Source of the DNA: an uncultured bacterium
GTDB lineage: Bacteria; Bacillota_I; Bacilli_A; RF39; UBA660
NCBI GenBank assembly: GCA_946560065.1
Contig: CAMNUE010000001.1
Location: 126,805 to 190,804, forward strand
Length of the DNA: 64,000 nt
Direction: 5' to 3'
Both the position numbers and the translations under genes were made by a program. A model generated the notes under the pieces. It was not told the DNA's origin and did no database searches. It saw nothing but the letters and a program-made list of their open reading frames with translations. Below, in pieces: positions 44,954 through 53,418 of the stretch (positions are counted from its first letter, which is position 1; each line of letters starts with the position of its first letter).

Positions 44954-45503
44954 ATTAGTAGTTGTTAATGGTAGTCCACGACCAGATAATATTAGTAATA
45001 CTTATCAAGCTCTAATGGCTGAAGTAGAGTTCTTAAAAGAAAAGAATCCTGAGATGGAAACAAAATATTTTAAATTACCAACTAATCTAAGTGGTTGTAT
45101 AAATTGTAGAGAATGCTCAGTTGATTGTAATATTAAGGATAATTTTCAAGAAATAGTCGAAACTATTGAAGATGCAGATGTCGTAATGTTAGGGAGTCCG
45201 GTTTATTTAGATATGCCAACTCCAGAAATGGTTGCTTTTCTAACTAGACTTAATTGTAAAGCTGAAAATACTAATCGTGAATTTTTTAGAGATAAGAAAG
45301 CATATCTAGTCGCAACTAGTTTCTGTAGTGGAACGAAAACAGTTCTTCATACAATGATGGGAGCTTGCGAGATGTTAGGATTCACAATAGAAGGACGTTC
45401 AACTCGTGAGTATATAACCCTATGGCAGGATGAAAAATTAAGAGGTGGTATGACAAGAGAAGATGCTATCTATGTTAAAAAGATAGGAGCCAAACGTGTC
45501 TAA
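44937..45503 (+). CDS. NADPH-dependent FMN reductase / Fe-S flavoprotein-like
   Basis: The 188-residue flavodoxin-fold protein has the FMN phosphate loop VVNGSPRPDNISNTY, a Cys-rich segment GCINCRECSVDC, and the MLGSPVYLDMPTPEM motif. The Cys cluster resembles that of iron-sulfur flavoproteins. It probably supplies electrons, possibly to the radical SAM enzyme whose gene it overlaps. The start is ATG 44937, inside that gene. Confidence 0.85.
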   Translation: MEKINKLVVVNGSPRPDNISNTYQALMAEVEFLKEKNPEMETKYFKLPTNLSGCINCRECSVDCNIKDNFQEIVETIEDADVVMLGSPVYLDMPTPEMVAFLTRLNCKAENTNREFFRDKKAYLVATSFCSGTKTVLHTMMGACEMLGFTIEGRSTREYITLWQDEKLRGGMTREDAIYVKKIGAKRV

Positions 45504-45990
45504 ATATCAAGTAGGGATGTATGGAGGTTCCTTCAATCCTCTTCATAATGGTCACTTAAAATGCATTTTAAAAGCGGAGGAGCAATGTGAAGAATTACAC
45601 TTAATAGTTGGAATATTACCAAATAGAGATGTTGTAGATATAGAAACAAAGAAATATTTCATGGAAGAAATCTTTAAAGATTATCCTAATATAATTATTC
45701 ACTATTTTGTTGATGAAACAAAAGATAAAAAAGATTATGGAATAAATAAATGGCTAATAGATTCAATAGAAATTAAGGCCATGATAGGTAAAAAAATTGA
45801 TGTTGTTTTCTGTGGAGCTGATTATAATACTGAAAATAATCCATATTGTCTTTGTTATCCAGACAGTGATATTATATATTTTGACAGAACTGATCAGATT
45901 AGCTCTTCAAGGTTTAGAGAAAATCCAACAAAATTTAAAAATGATGTTCCAAAGATAATTGCTGATTATTTTCAAAAAGTAAAAAAATAA
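45496..45990 (+). CDS. NadR-like nicotinamide mononucleotide adenylyltransferase
   Basis: The 164-residue nucleotidyltransferase has GGSFNPLHNGHL (HxGH ATP site) and a C-terminal ISSSRFRENPTKF resembling the ISxTxxR motif of NadR/NadM-type enzymes. It would adenylate NMN or NaMN. A classical nadD lies at 52196, so this is a second, differently specific enzyme. The GTG start at 45496 follows AGGAG and overlaps the preceding stop by 8 nt. Confidence 0.8.
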   Translation: MSKYQVGMYGGSFNPLHNGHLKCILKAEEQCEELHLIVGILPNRDVVDIETKKYFMEEIFKDYPNIIIHYFVDETKDKKDYGINKWLIDSIEIKAMIGKKIDVVFCGADYNTENNPYCLCYPDSDIIYFDRTDQISSSRFRENPTKFKNDVPKIIADYFQKVKK

Positions 45991-46007
45991 AGTAAGGAGA
46001 TATTTAT

Positions 46008-47942
46008 ATGAGAGAGTACGGATTTGTTAGAGTAGGTGCAATAGTTAATCATTTAGCACTTGCTAATCCAATAGAAAATGCCAAAGAAATTATAAAAATG
46101 ATTAAGGAAGCTGCCAAACAAGGAATAGGAATAGTTACAACTCCAGAACTAAGCTTAACAGGTTATACTTGCCAAGATTTATTCTTACAAGATTGTCTAA
46201 TTGATAAATCATACAGTGCATTAAAAACAATTCTAAAAGCAACAGAAAAATTAAATATAATTAGTATTTTAGGTATGCCAATTAGAGTAGATAATCAAAT
46301 GTTTAACTGTGGAGTAGCCATAAGTAAGGGTAAAATATTAGGAATAGTTCCAAAAACTTATGTTCCAAATTATTCTGAATTCTACGAAAAAAGATGGTTC
46401 GGGTCAAGTAGTAATCTAATTAGTAATGAAATAAATATTTTAGACCAAACAGTTCCAATTGGAACAAATATTCTTTTTAAAGATAAAGAAGTTTGCTTTG
46501 GAATTGAAATCTGTGAAGACTTATGGTGTGTAAATCCGCCAAGTAATGCTCATGCTCTACATGGAGCAAATATCATATTCAATCTAAGCAGTAGTAATGA
46601 AGTAATAGGAAAGTATGAATACAGAAAGAATTTAGTTTCAATGCAATCAGCTAAAACTATTAGTGCCTATATTTATGCCTCAAGTGGAATTATGGAATCA
46701 ACTTCTGATATCTTGTTTAGTGGAGCAAGTATGATTTATGAAAGTGGTTCTCTTTTAAAAGAGAATGAGAGATTCTCAGTAGATAGTAATTTAATTTATG
46801 CTGATATCGATGTCTCAAAAATAAATAATGATCGCAATAAAAATATAAGTTATATGGGAGTAGTTGGAGATGAACAATATCGCTATGTTGATATAAAAAT
46901 TGCTGATACTAAGGAAAATCTTTCAAGAACATACCCAGAATATCCATTTGTTCCTAAAACAGAAACTAGAAGAGATGAAAGATGTAAAGAGATTTTTACA
47001 ATTCAAGCCTCAGCACTTGCAAGACGTCTTTTAACACTAGGAAAACCAAAATGTGTCATTGGTATATCAGGAGGTCTTGATTCAACACTAGCTTTCTTAG
47101 TAATTGTTGAAGCCTTCAAAAAAATTGGGATGGATATGAAAAATATAATTGGTGTTACAATGCCAGGTTTTGGTACAACAGGTAGAACATACAACAATGC
47201 TTGTAAGTTCGTTCTTGAATATGGAGCTACTTTAAAAGAAGTAGACATTAAAGCTGCTTGTATTCAACATATGAAAGATATTGGACTTGATGAGAATGAT
47301 AGAAGTATTGCCTATGAAAATACTCAAGCACGTGAAAGAACTCAAATCTTAATGGATATTGCTAATAAAGAGGGTGGACTTGTTATTGGAACAGGTGATT
47401 TATCAGAACTTGCCCTAGGTTGGTGTACTTATAATGGAGACCATATGAGCATGTATTCAGTTAATACATCAATTCCTAAAACACTTGTAAGATATCTAGT
47501 AAGATGGGTAGCAGATACTTCAGAAGAAAGCAAAAAAGAAGTTATCTATGATATTTTAGATACTCCAATCTCACCAGAATTACTTCCACCAGATGAGGCT
47601 GGAAACATTCTTCAGGAAACAGAGTCACATATTGGACCATATGTTTTACATGACTTCTTTCTATATCACTTCTTAAGATATGGTGCAACTCCAAAGAAAA
47701 TCTATTATCTTGCTCAAAATACATTTAAAAATAGCTTTACAGATGAAGAAATATTAAAATGGCTAAAAGTCTTTATCAAGAGATTTTTCACTCAACAATT
47801 CAAACGTAATTGTGTGCCTGATGGAGTAAAAGTAGGAAGCATTTCTCTATCGCCAAGAGGTGATTTAAGAATGCCAAGTGATGCTAGCTATCAAATTTGG
47901 TTAAAAGAATTAGAAGAGATTGAAAAAGAACTTGAAAAATAG
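46008..47942 (+). CDS. nadE: Glutamine-dependent NAD+ synthetase
   Basis: The 644-residue two-domain enzyme converts NaAD to NAD using glutamine. An N-terminal nitrilase domain (1-~300) supplies ammonia, with the Glu in TTPELSLTGY, the Lys in PKTYVPNYSEF and the Cys in GIEICEDLW. The C-terminal synthetase has the PP-loop GISGGLDST and GTGDLSELALGW. It is full length. A terminator hairpin covers the stop codon. Confidence 0.96.
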   Translation: MREYGFVRVGAIVNHLALANPIENAKEIIKMIKEAAKQGIGIVTTPELSLTGYTCQDLFLQDCLIDKSYSALKTILKATEKLNIISILGMPIRVDNQMFNCGVAISKGKILGIVPKTYVPNYSEFYEKRWFGSSSNLISNEINILDQTVPIGTNILFKDKEVCFGIEICEDLWCVNPPSNAHALHGANIIFNLSSSNEVIGKYEYRKNLVSMQSAKTISAYIYASSGIMESTSDILFSGASMIYESGSLLKENERFSVDSNLIYADIDVSKINNDRNKNISYMGVVGDEQYRYVDIKIADTKENLSRTYPEYPFVPKTETRRDERCKEIFTIQASALARRLLTLGKPKCVIGISGGLDSTLAFLVIVEAFKKIGMDMKNIIGVTMPGFGTTGRTYNNACKFVLEYGATLKEVDIKAACIQHMKDIGLDENDRSIAYENTQARERTQILMDIANKEGGLVIGTGDLSELALGWCTYNGDHMSMYSVNTSIPKTLVRYLVRWVADTSEESKKEVIYDILDTPISPELLPPDEAGNILQETESHIGPYVLHDFFLYHFLRYGATPKKIYYLAQNTFKNSFTDEEILKWLKVFIKRFFTQQFKRNCVPDGVKVGSISLSPRGDLRMPSDASYQIWLKELEEIEKELEK

Positions 47943-47955
47943 TTCTTTTTCTTGC
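47923..47955 (+). terminator. Terminator after nadE
   Basis: AAAAAGAACT (47923-47932) pairs with AGTTCTTTTT (47941-47950) around the stop codon and runs into further T residues. Confidence 0.65.
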
Positions 47956-48001
47956 TTTCAAAATAATTTGTGCTAAAATAAAAAACATCAGGAGGTTATG
48001 T

Positions 48002-48568
48002 ATGGTTAATACAAAAATAAAATACAATTTAGAAGACGTAAATTATGATATAGTTGAATGTCCTAATAAAAGGTTTACTGCTGAAGCAAAAGATAAACTA
48101 GAAGAAGTTCTAACAATTAGAAGAGATGGTAATATTATTATACTGTGTCATCCTAGACATGTTTTTGATGGAATAAAAGAAGATGCTGAAACGAGGTTTA
48201 TTGATAGAGTAGACTGGGATAGCATTAATATTGAAAAGATGAAAGAGCAAAATGACTATGGGAAATATTCTATGGTAGAGCAATTGTGCACTCCAAATCA
48301 TAGCCAATTTACATATTTCAAAAAAAGAGTAAAACACGTAATGGAAAATTGTCACAGTAAAGGTATTGATAATCCTATTTGTCCAGTAGCAATCATTGAA
48401 GGTGTTTATAATACTCAAGCAGATAGTTACAATTACTATGCACGTGGAATAATCTGTGCTACAAAAAATGGATATGCTTTTGGAAAAAGTCCTAATTATG
48501 TTTATCTAGGACACAAAGAAAGTGTTTGGGAAAAAGCACTACGTATGGGTGATAATTATAATTTATAG
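48002..48568 (+). CDS. Unknown 188-residue protein in the NAD region
   Basis: A soluble mixed alpha/beta protein with conspicuous segments NIIILCHPRHVFDG, ETRFIDRVDW and CPVAIIEGVYNTQ. No family is recognised. It has a good AGGAGG site and is bracketed by terminators, so it is an independent single gene between the two NAD units. A link to NAD metabolism is only positional. Confidence 0.65.
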   Translation: MVNTKIKYNLEDVNYDIVECPNKRFTAEAKDKLEEVLTIRRDGNIIILCHPRHVFDGIKEDAETRFIDRVDWDSINIEKMKEQNDYGKYSMVEQLCTPNHSQFTYFKKRVKHVMENCHSKGIDNPICPVAIIEGVYNTQADSYNYYARGIICATKNGYAFGKSPNYVYLGHKESVWEKALRMGDNYNL

Positions 48569-48598
48569 AGAATTGCCAGTGCAATTCTTTTATTTTTT
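48569..48598 (+). terminator. Terminator before the second NAD unit
   Basis: AGAATTGC (48569-48576) pairs with GCAATTCT (48581-48588) across a tetraloop, followed by T-rich sequence. Confidence 0.75.
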
Positions 48599-48629
48599 GA
48601 CTTATTATTAAAAAAATGTTAAAAAGACA

Positions 48630-48708
48630 TTGACATTTTGAATAGATATTAATATAATGTTAATAACAAGTTTTAAAAACTTGAATTTTTCTAAAAATAG
48701 ATATTAAC
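48630..48708 (+). promoter_or_regulatory. Consensus promoter with GTTAATAAC operator (second NAD unit)
   Basis: TTGACA (48630-48635) and TATAAT (48653-48658) have a 17-bp spacer. GTTAATAAC (48659-48667) is partly inverted as TATTAAC (48702-48708). The blocks GATATTAATATAATG and ATATTAACAAAATATTAA are shared with the promoter at 40103, although sequence between them differs. Confidence 0.7.
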
Positions 48709-48736
48709 AAAATATTAAAAAGAAAGGAGGGGAACT

Positions 48737-49162
48737 ATGTTAGAAAGAAATATAACACCCAAAATAACATTGCTTCCAGAAACAATTTTAAAAATACTAA
48801 AAATTCACTATAAGGAAACAGAAGACTTTACTGGTGATATAGAGTTAAATAAAAGCGTAATTCAAGAAACTCATTATGGAGAATTTTATGACAAAGCATA
48901 CATTTACTTTACGATGCGAGGAACAATGCAATACCTTGGAGAAACAATTCCCTATAGTAGAGAAATTTCTTGGTGGGAAGCAGAAGAAATCATTGAAGTA
49001 TTTTTAAAAGAAAATAACTTGGAAGTTAAAAATCTCACTCTAAATACAAAAATCAAAAATGAGTGTGAAATAACAGAAATGTGTGGACACGATGAAAAAG
49101 CGGTTGAATTTAATGGTGTAGATTGTCGTGTTGAAGTAATTGAGAAAAAGAAGAAAAAATAA
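48737..49162 (+). CDS. Small protein of unknown function, first gene of NAD unit 2
   Basis: The 141-residue protein has the same layout as the product at 40213: an N-terminal helix ending in KIHYKETEDFTG, a strand-rich middle and a basic tail (EKKKKK). Identity is low, so common descent is inferred from shared promoter, position, size and pattern. The start follows GGAGGGG. The MiaB-like gene follows 19 nt later. Confidence 0.6.
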   Translation: MLERNITPKITLLPETILKILKIHYKETEDFTGDIELNKSVIQETHYGEFYDKAYIYFTMRGTMQYLGETIPYSREISWWEAEEIIEVFLKENNLEVKNLTLNTKIKNECEITEMCGHDEKAVEFNGVDCRVEVIEKKKKK

Positions 49163-49181
49163 TTAGAGAGGAAATAAAAAT

Positions 49182-50213
49182 ATGAAAGAAATAAAAAACA
49201 TTTTTGGAACAGGAAAAATTTATAATCAGAATGACTTGGAAGGAAAAATCTATGCAACATCAGCAGCCTGTATGTCTGTCTGGAGTGATATGTTAAGCTA
49301 TGCAAACGTAAACAAAGACCGCTTTGTAAAAAATCCAGAAGAGGCTGATAGTATTGTAGTACTTGGTTGTCAAGTAACAGATTTAGCTGTCTTAAATGAT
49401 TTAGAAGTTGCTAATAGACTTCACAATAAAACAGGAAAAGATATTTATATGGGAGGCTGTCTTGCACAACGTATGGATATACCACTACCAGACTATATCA
49501 GAAGATTAGATGTCGTAAGAGAGTATGGTGTTGATCTAGAAGATTTAAAATTGATTGATTATGAAAAGCCATTCTGGGTACCAGACTTCAAAGAATCTAA
49601 TGACAACTTAGCTAATGGTAATTTATTTAGAAATTACTATCCATTGAAAATAGGAGCAGGATGTCATGGTAAATGTAAATATTGTACTATCCGTCATACA
49701 AGAGGAGATGGTTATGAAGCAGTACCAGAAAATCAAATTGATGAATTCTTAAATCATGAGAATGTTGTACTAACAAGTGATAGTCCAACACCTAGTCAAG
49801 TTAAAGCTTGGTGCAGAATTGCTAAAGATACAAACAAAGAAATTTCAATTAGAAATATTGAACCTCAAAACCTAATTACTTGTAAAGATGAACTACTAGA
49901 ATTAGCAAATTTAAGCTTATTGAAAATAGTTCATTGTCCAGTTCAAAGTTTTGATGCTGAATTATTGAAAGCAATGAATAGAAGTGTTGAATTAACTAAT
50001 CAAGCTGTTAAGTTACTAAAACAATTAAAAGAATTAGGAGTAATTACTGCTACTAATATCATCATAGATTACACAGTAGATGGAAAAACTTATAGAAACT
50101 TAGATGAAGATAAATTAAATGAAAATTTTGATTACTATTCATGGAACCCATACTTTGATGGTAACTTCGATATGGATAGAGCAAAAGAAAGATTCAAAAA
50201 ATATATCAAATAA
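49182..50213 (+). CDS. MiaB/MTTase-like radical SAM protein lacking TRAM
   Basis: The 343-residue protein follows the methylthiotransferase plan. An N-terminal domain carries three Cys (C30 in SAACMS, GCQV, and GGCLAQ). The radical SAM domain has CHGKCKYC (C161, C165, C168) and the IRNIEPQNL / CPVQSFDAELLKAMNR segments. The C-terminal TRAM RNA-binding domain is missing, as the protein ends at residue 343 against ~430-450. It therefore may act on a protein or small molecule instead of tRNA. It is in the NAD operon. Confidence 0.82.
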   Translation: MKEIKNIFGTGKIYNQNDLEGKIYATSAACMSVWSDMLSYANVNKDRFVKNPEEADSIVVLGCQVTDLAVLNDLEVANRLHNKTGKDIYMGGCLAQRMDIPLPDYIRRLDVVREYGVDLEDLKLIDYEKPFWVPDFKESNDNLANGNLFRNYYPLKIGAGCHGKCKYCTIRHTRGDGYEAVPENQIDEFLNHENVVLTSDSPTPSQVKAWCRIAKDTNKEISIRNIEPQNLITCKDELLELANLSLLKIVHCPVQSFDAELLKAMNRSVELTNQAVKLLKQLKELGVITATNIIIDYTVDGKTYRNLDEDKLNENFDYYSWNPYFDGNFDMDRAKERFKKYIK

Positions 50214-50241
50214 AATGATACAATAAGAAAGGAGTATTTTT

Positions 50242-51330
50242 ATGGATAATCGTAAATTAAAATTACTTGTAATGCCTAACTGTATTGAGTTAGGACAAAA
50301 AATTGATATGGAGTTAAAAAGAATTAATAAGACAGAAAATAGTTACTTAGTGGACTTTAAACCTGATAGATTTAGTAATGGTGAAGGGAAAGTTAAAATT
50401 AATGAAAGTGTCAATAATACAGACTTATACATCTTAAGTGACGTCGGAAATTATGATATTAGTTATAACTACCATGGTAGAGTTCATCATATGTCACCAG
50501 ACGAACATTTTGAAGATATTAAAAGAAGTATTGCCGCAACCAGTGGACATGCTTCTAAAATCAATGTTATCATGCCTTTACTTTATGAATCTCGTCAGCA
50601 CAAGAGAAGAGGAAATGAGTCTCTCGATTGTGCTATAGCCCTTCAAGAATTAGAACACATCGGAGTTGATAATATTATAACGTTTGATGCCCATGACCCA
50701 AATGTTTCTAACGCAATTCCTCGTCTTCCATTTGAGAATTTTTATCCAACTCATACAATTCTAGAAGAATTAATAGAAAATGAAGAATTAAAGGATTTAT
50801 TAGTAATTAGTCCAGATATGGGTGCAATGGAACGTGCTAGATACTATGCAGATATGCTTGGTTGCGATGTTGGAGTTTTCTATAAAAGGCGTGACTTATC
50901 TAGAGTAGTGAATGGAAAAAATCCAATTGTAGAACACATGTATATGGGAGCAGATCCTAAAAGAAAAGATGTTATAATAGTAGATGACATGATTGCATCA
51001 GGTGGATCTATGATTGAAGTAGCAGAAAATTTGCGAAAAAAAGGTGTCGACAAAATCTTCTTAATCGCAACTTTTGCCTTATTCACAGAAGGAACAGAAA
51101 AGTTTGTTGAAGCATATGACCAAGGATTATTCACTAAACTATATTCAACTAATTTAAGTTATGTTCCAGAAAGTATTACAAATAAAGAGTGGTACCAAGA
51201 AGTTGACTGTTCAAAATATATGGCTTTGATTATAAATACTCTAAATAAAAAAGAAGATATTGAAGGACTATGGAATGGTAAAAAGAAAATAATTGATAAA
51301 ATAAAAGTAAAAAAATATCAGGAAAAATAA
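50242..51330 (+). CDS. prs: PRPP synthetase (ribose-phosphate pyrophosphokinase), divergent form
   Basis: The 362-residue enzyme would make PRPP, the co-substrate of PncB. The PRPP loop VIIVDDMIASGGSM is typical. LLYESRQHKRRGNESL and FDAHDPNVSNAIP match the ATP-flexible and DxH regions, but with differences from standard Prs (~315 residues), and there are ~45 extra residues. Because of its NAD context it may be a dedicated PRPP source instead of the housekeeping enzyme. The start follows AAAGGAG. Confidence 0.88.
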   Translation: MDNRKLKLLVMPNCIELGQKIDMELKRINKTENSYLVDFKPDRFSNGEGKVKINESVNNTDLYILSDVGNYDISYNYHGRVHHMSPDEHFEDIKRSIAATSGHASKINVIMPLLYESRQHKRRGNESLDCAIALQELEHIGVDNIITFDAHDPNVSNAIPRLPFENFYPTHTILEELIENEELKDLLVISPDMGAMERARYYADMLGCDVGVFYKRRDLSRVVNGKNPIVEHMYMGADPKRKDVIIVDDMIASGGSMIEVAENLRKKGVDKIFLIATFALFTEGTEKFVEAYDQGLFTKLYSTNLSYVPESITNKEWYQEVDCSKYMALIINTLNKKEDIEGLWNGKKKIIDKIKVKKYQEK

Positions 51331-51349
51331 AAAGCAGGAGGAAGATAAA

Positions 51350-52183
51350 ATGCTAGGAGCAATAATTGGTGATGTTGCAGGTTCTTACTATGAAGTATTA
51401 GAAGTTCAAGAAGTAAAACAAAAAAGAAAAAGATCTTACGAAGAAAGAATAAAAATATTAGACAAAAAAACTCCATTATTTCAAGAAAATTCTTCATGTA
51501 CAGATGATTCTATTCTAACTTACAGTATTTATGATGCTATTAAGAATAACGACCAAAATTATGAAAAATATTTAAGGTTATATGGAAATAAAGAAGTAGA
51601 ATTAGGGTGTGACATTTATGGTCGAAGTCGTTTTGGAAAAGGTTTTATAGAGTGGCTTCAAGGAGGATTTCAAGGAACAAGCTATGGGAATGGTGCTGCT
51701 ATGCGAATTAGTCCAGTAGGTTATTTTTTCAATACCATAGAAGAAGTAAAAGAAAATGCCTATCTCGCAACAATTCCCTCACATAACCATGAAGAAGCAC
51801 TAAAAGGAGCTGAATGTATTGCTATAAGTATCTTTTTATTAAGAACAGGCCACACTAAAGAAGAAGTGAAAAAATACGTTGAAGCTAATTATTATTCTCT
51901 TGATTATGATTTAGAAGAACTACGACATAATTATAAATTTTCTAGTAAAACGATAAACTCTGTACCTCAAGCTTTATTCTGCTTTTTTGAAAGTAGTGAT
52001 TTTGAAAGTACTATTAGAAATGCTATCTCAATTGGAGGTGACACAGATACAATTGCCTGTATTGCTGGATCTCTTGCAGAAGCAACTTATCAAATACCAG
52101 CAGAAATTATTGAATCCGTAAAACCATATTTAAGAGATTATATGCAAGACATATTAATTCAAAATAAAAAGAAAATCAAATAG
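51350..52183 (+). CDS. ADP-ribosylglycohydrolase (DraG family)
   Basis: The 277-residue hydrolase removes ADP-ribose from proteins or other acceptors. Metal-site motifs are GDVAGSYYE near the start, SSCTDDSILTYS, GNGAAMRISPVG and IGGDTDTIACIAG. The length is typical. Its place between prs and nadD suggests it feeds ADP-ribose to the Nudix enzyme for recycling, or resets an ADP-ribosylation switch. No ADP-ribosyltransferase is certain in the window. Confidence 0.92.
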   Translation: MLGAIIGDVAGSYYEVLEVQEVKQKRKRSYEERIKILDKKTPLFQENSSCTDDSILTYSIYDAIKNNDQNYEKYLRLYGNKEVELGCDIYGRSRFGKGFIEWLQGGFQGTSYGNGAAMRISPVGYFFNTIEEVKENAYLATIPSHNHEEALKGAECIAISIFLLRTGHTKEEVKKYVEANYYSLDYDLEELRHNYKFSSKTINSVPQALFCFFESSDFESTIRNAISIGGDTDTIACIAGSLAEATYQIPAEIIESVKPYLRDYMQDILIQNKKKIK

Positions 52184-52195
52184 TAGGTGTTAATT

Positions 52196-52783
52196 ATGAA
52201 AATAGGAATATTCGGAGGAAGTTTTAATCCTCCCCATAACATGCATGAAAATATTGGTAAAGAACTACTAAAAAGAAAATATCTTGATAGTATAATCTAT
52301 GTTCCGACTGGAATTAAATATGAATATAAAGATAATCTTCTCCCAAATAAACATCGTTTTAATATGTTAAAATTAATGACTGCCAAAGAAAAAAAATTCT
52401 CAGTCAGTGACCATGAATTTAAAAAAAATGTAATCTATACTTATGAAACACTAGATTATTTCAAAAAAGTATATAAAGAAGCTGAGATATACTTTATCTG
52501 TGGTGCTGACAATTTAAGTTATATTGATGAGTGGGAAAGAGGAACATACATTTTAACTAATTATAAAATAATTGCTATCGCTAGAAATACTGATGATTTA
52601 GATAGTATCTTAGAAAAATATAGTGATTATAGAGAAAATATTGAAGTTGCAAAAATTCCACCAATTGATTTATCTTCAACAAAGATAAGAGATTTAATTA
52701 AAGAAGGTGATTATGCTTCTTTAAATAATTACCTAGATAAAGATGTAATCAACTATATAATAAAAGAAGATTTGTACAAATAG
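52196..52783 (+). CDS. nadD: Nicotinate-nucleotide adenylyltransferase
   Basis: The 195-residue enzyme converts NaMN to NaAD. It has GIFGGSFNPPHNMH, in which the second His of the HxGH-type site is kept, FICGADNLSYIDEW and the C-terminal IDLSSTKIRDLIKEG. The ATG at 52196 follows TAGGTG. It has the NadD signature, unlike the NadR-like gene at 45496. Confidence 0.92.
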   Translation: MKIGIFGGSFNPPHNMHENIGKELLKRKYLDSIIYVPTGIKYEYKDNLLPNKHRFNMLKLMTAKEKKFSVSDHEFKKNVIYTYETLDYFKKVYKEAEIYFICGADNLSYIDEWERGTYILTNYKIIAIARNTDDLDSILEKYSDYRENIEVAKIPPIDLSSTKIRDLIKEGDYASLNNYLDKDVINYIIKEDLYK

Positions 52784-52847
52784 TTTTGATATGGTAGAAT
52801 AAAAAATACTTAGCCTTTAAATTGGTTATATAAGAGTGGAGGATAGT

Positions 52848-53345
52848 ATGAAAAAATTAGTAGAAGAATTAATAAAAAATAAAAAAACAATTAGTACAAT
52901 GGAATCTTGTACTGGAGGTGGAGTAGCCAATGCCATTACAAATATTGAGGGTGCCAGTGAAGTTTTAAAATTCAGTGCTGTTACTTACTCTAATGAATAT
53001 AAGATAAAAATGGGCGTTTCTAGTGACGTAATTGATGAGTATAGTGTTTATAGTATGGAAACTGCTCACGAAATGAGTAAACATATCAGTGAATTTGCAA
53101 ATAGCGACATTGGTGTTGGAATAACTGGAAAATTAAATAGAGTAGATGTAAACAATCCTTTTGGTAAAGACAATGTTGTGTTTGTAAGTGTTTATAATCA
53201 AAATACCCAAGAATATTATGATTCAGAAATCGAAGCTGTACTTGGAAGTCGAAAGGAAAACAAAGAATTGGTAATCAAAGAAATTGAAAATCTAGTAATG
53301 CAAGTACTAGGAAAAGAAAATCAAGTTCAATATAAGAAAAAGTAA
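52848..53345 (+). CDS. pncC: Nicotinamide-nucleotide amidase (CinA C-terminal family)
   Basis: The 165-residue stand-alone CinA/PncC domain deamidates NMN to NaMN, recycling NMN from DNA ligase and other reactions. The family motif is STMESCTGGGVANAITN with the catalytic Ser. GVGITGKLNRVDVNNP occupies the place of the usual G-AGP loop and departs from it. ATG 52848 follows GTGGAGGA. A terminator follows. Confidence 0.85.
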   Translation: MKKLVEELIKNKKTISTMESCTGGGVANAITNIEGASEVLKFSAVTYSNEYKIKMGVSSDVIDEYSVYSMETAHEMSKHISEFANSDIGVGITGKLNRVDVNNPFGKDNVVFVSVYNQNTQEYYDSEIEAVLGSRKENKELVIKEIENLVMQVLGKENQVQYKKK

Positions 53346-53349
53346 AAAT

Positions 53350-53380
53350 TGTAACTTCAAAGAGTTACATTACTTTTTTA
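53350..53380 (+). terminator. Terminator after pncC
   Basis: TGTAACT (53350-53356) pairs with AGTTACA (53363-53369) across 6 nt, followed by TTACTTTTTT. Confidence 0.6.
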
Positions 53381-53418
53381 AATGATGATATATATAAAAT
53401 GTTAAAAAGAGGTGTATT

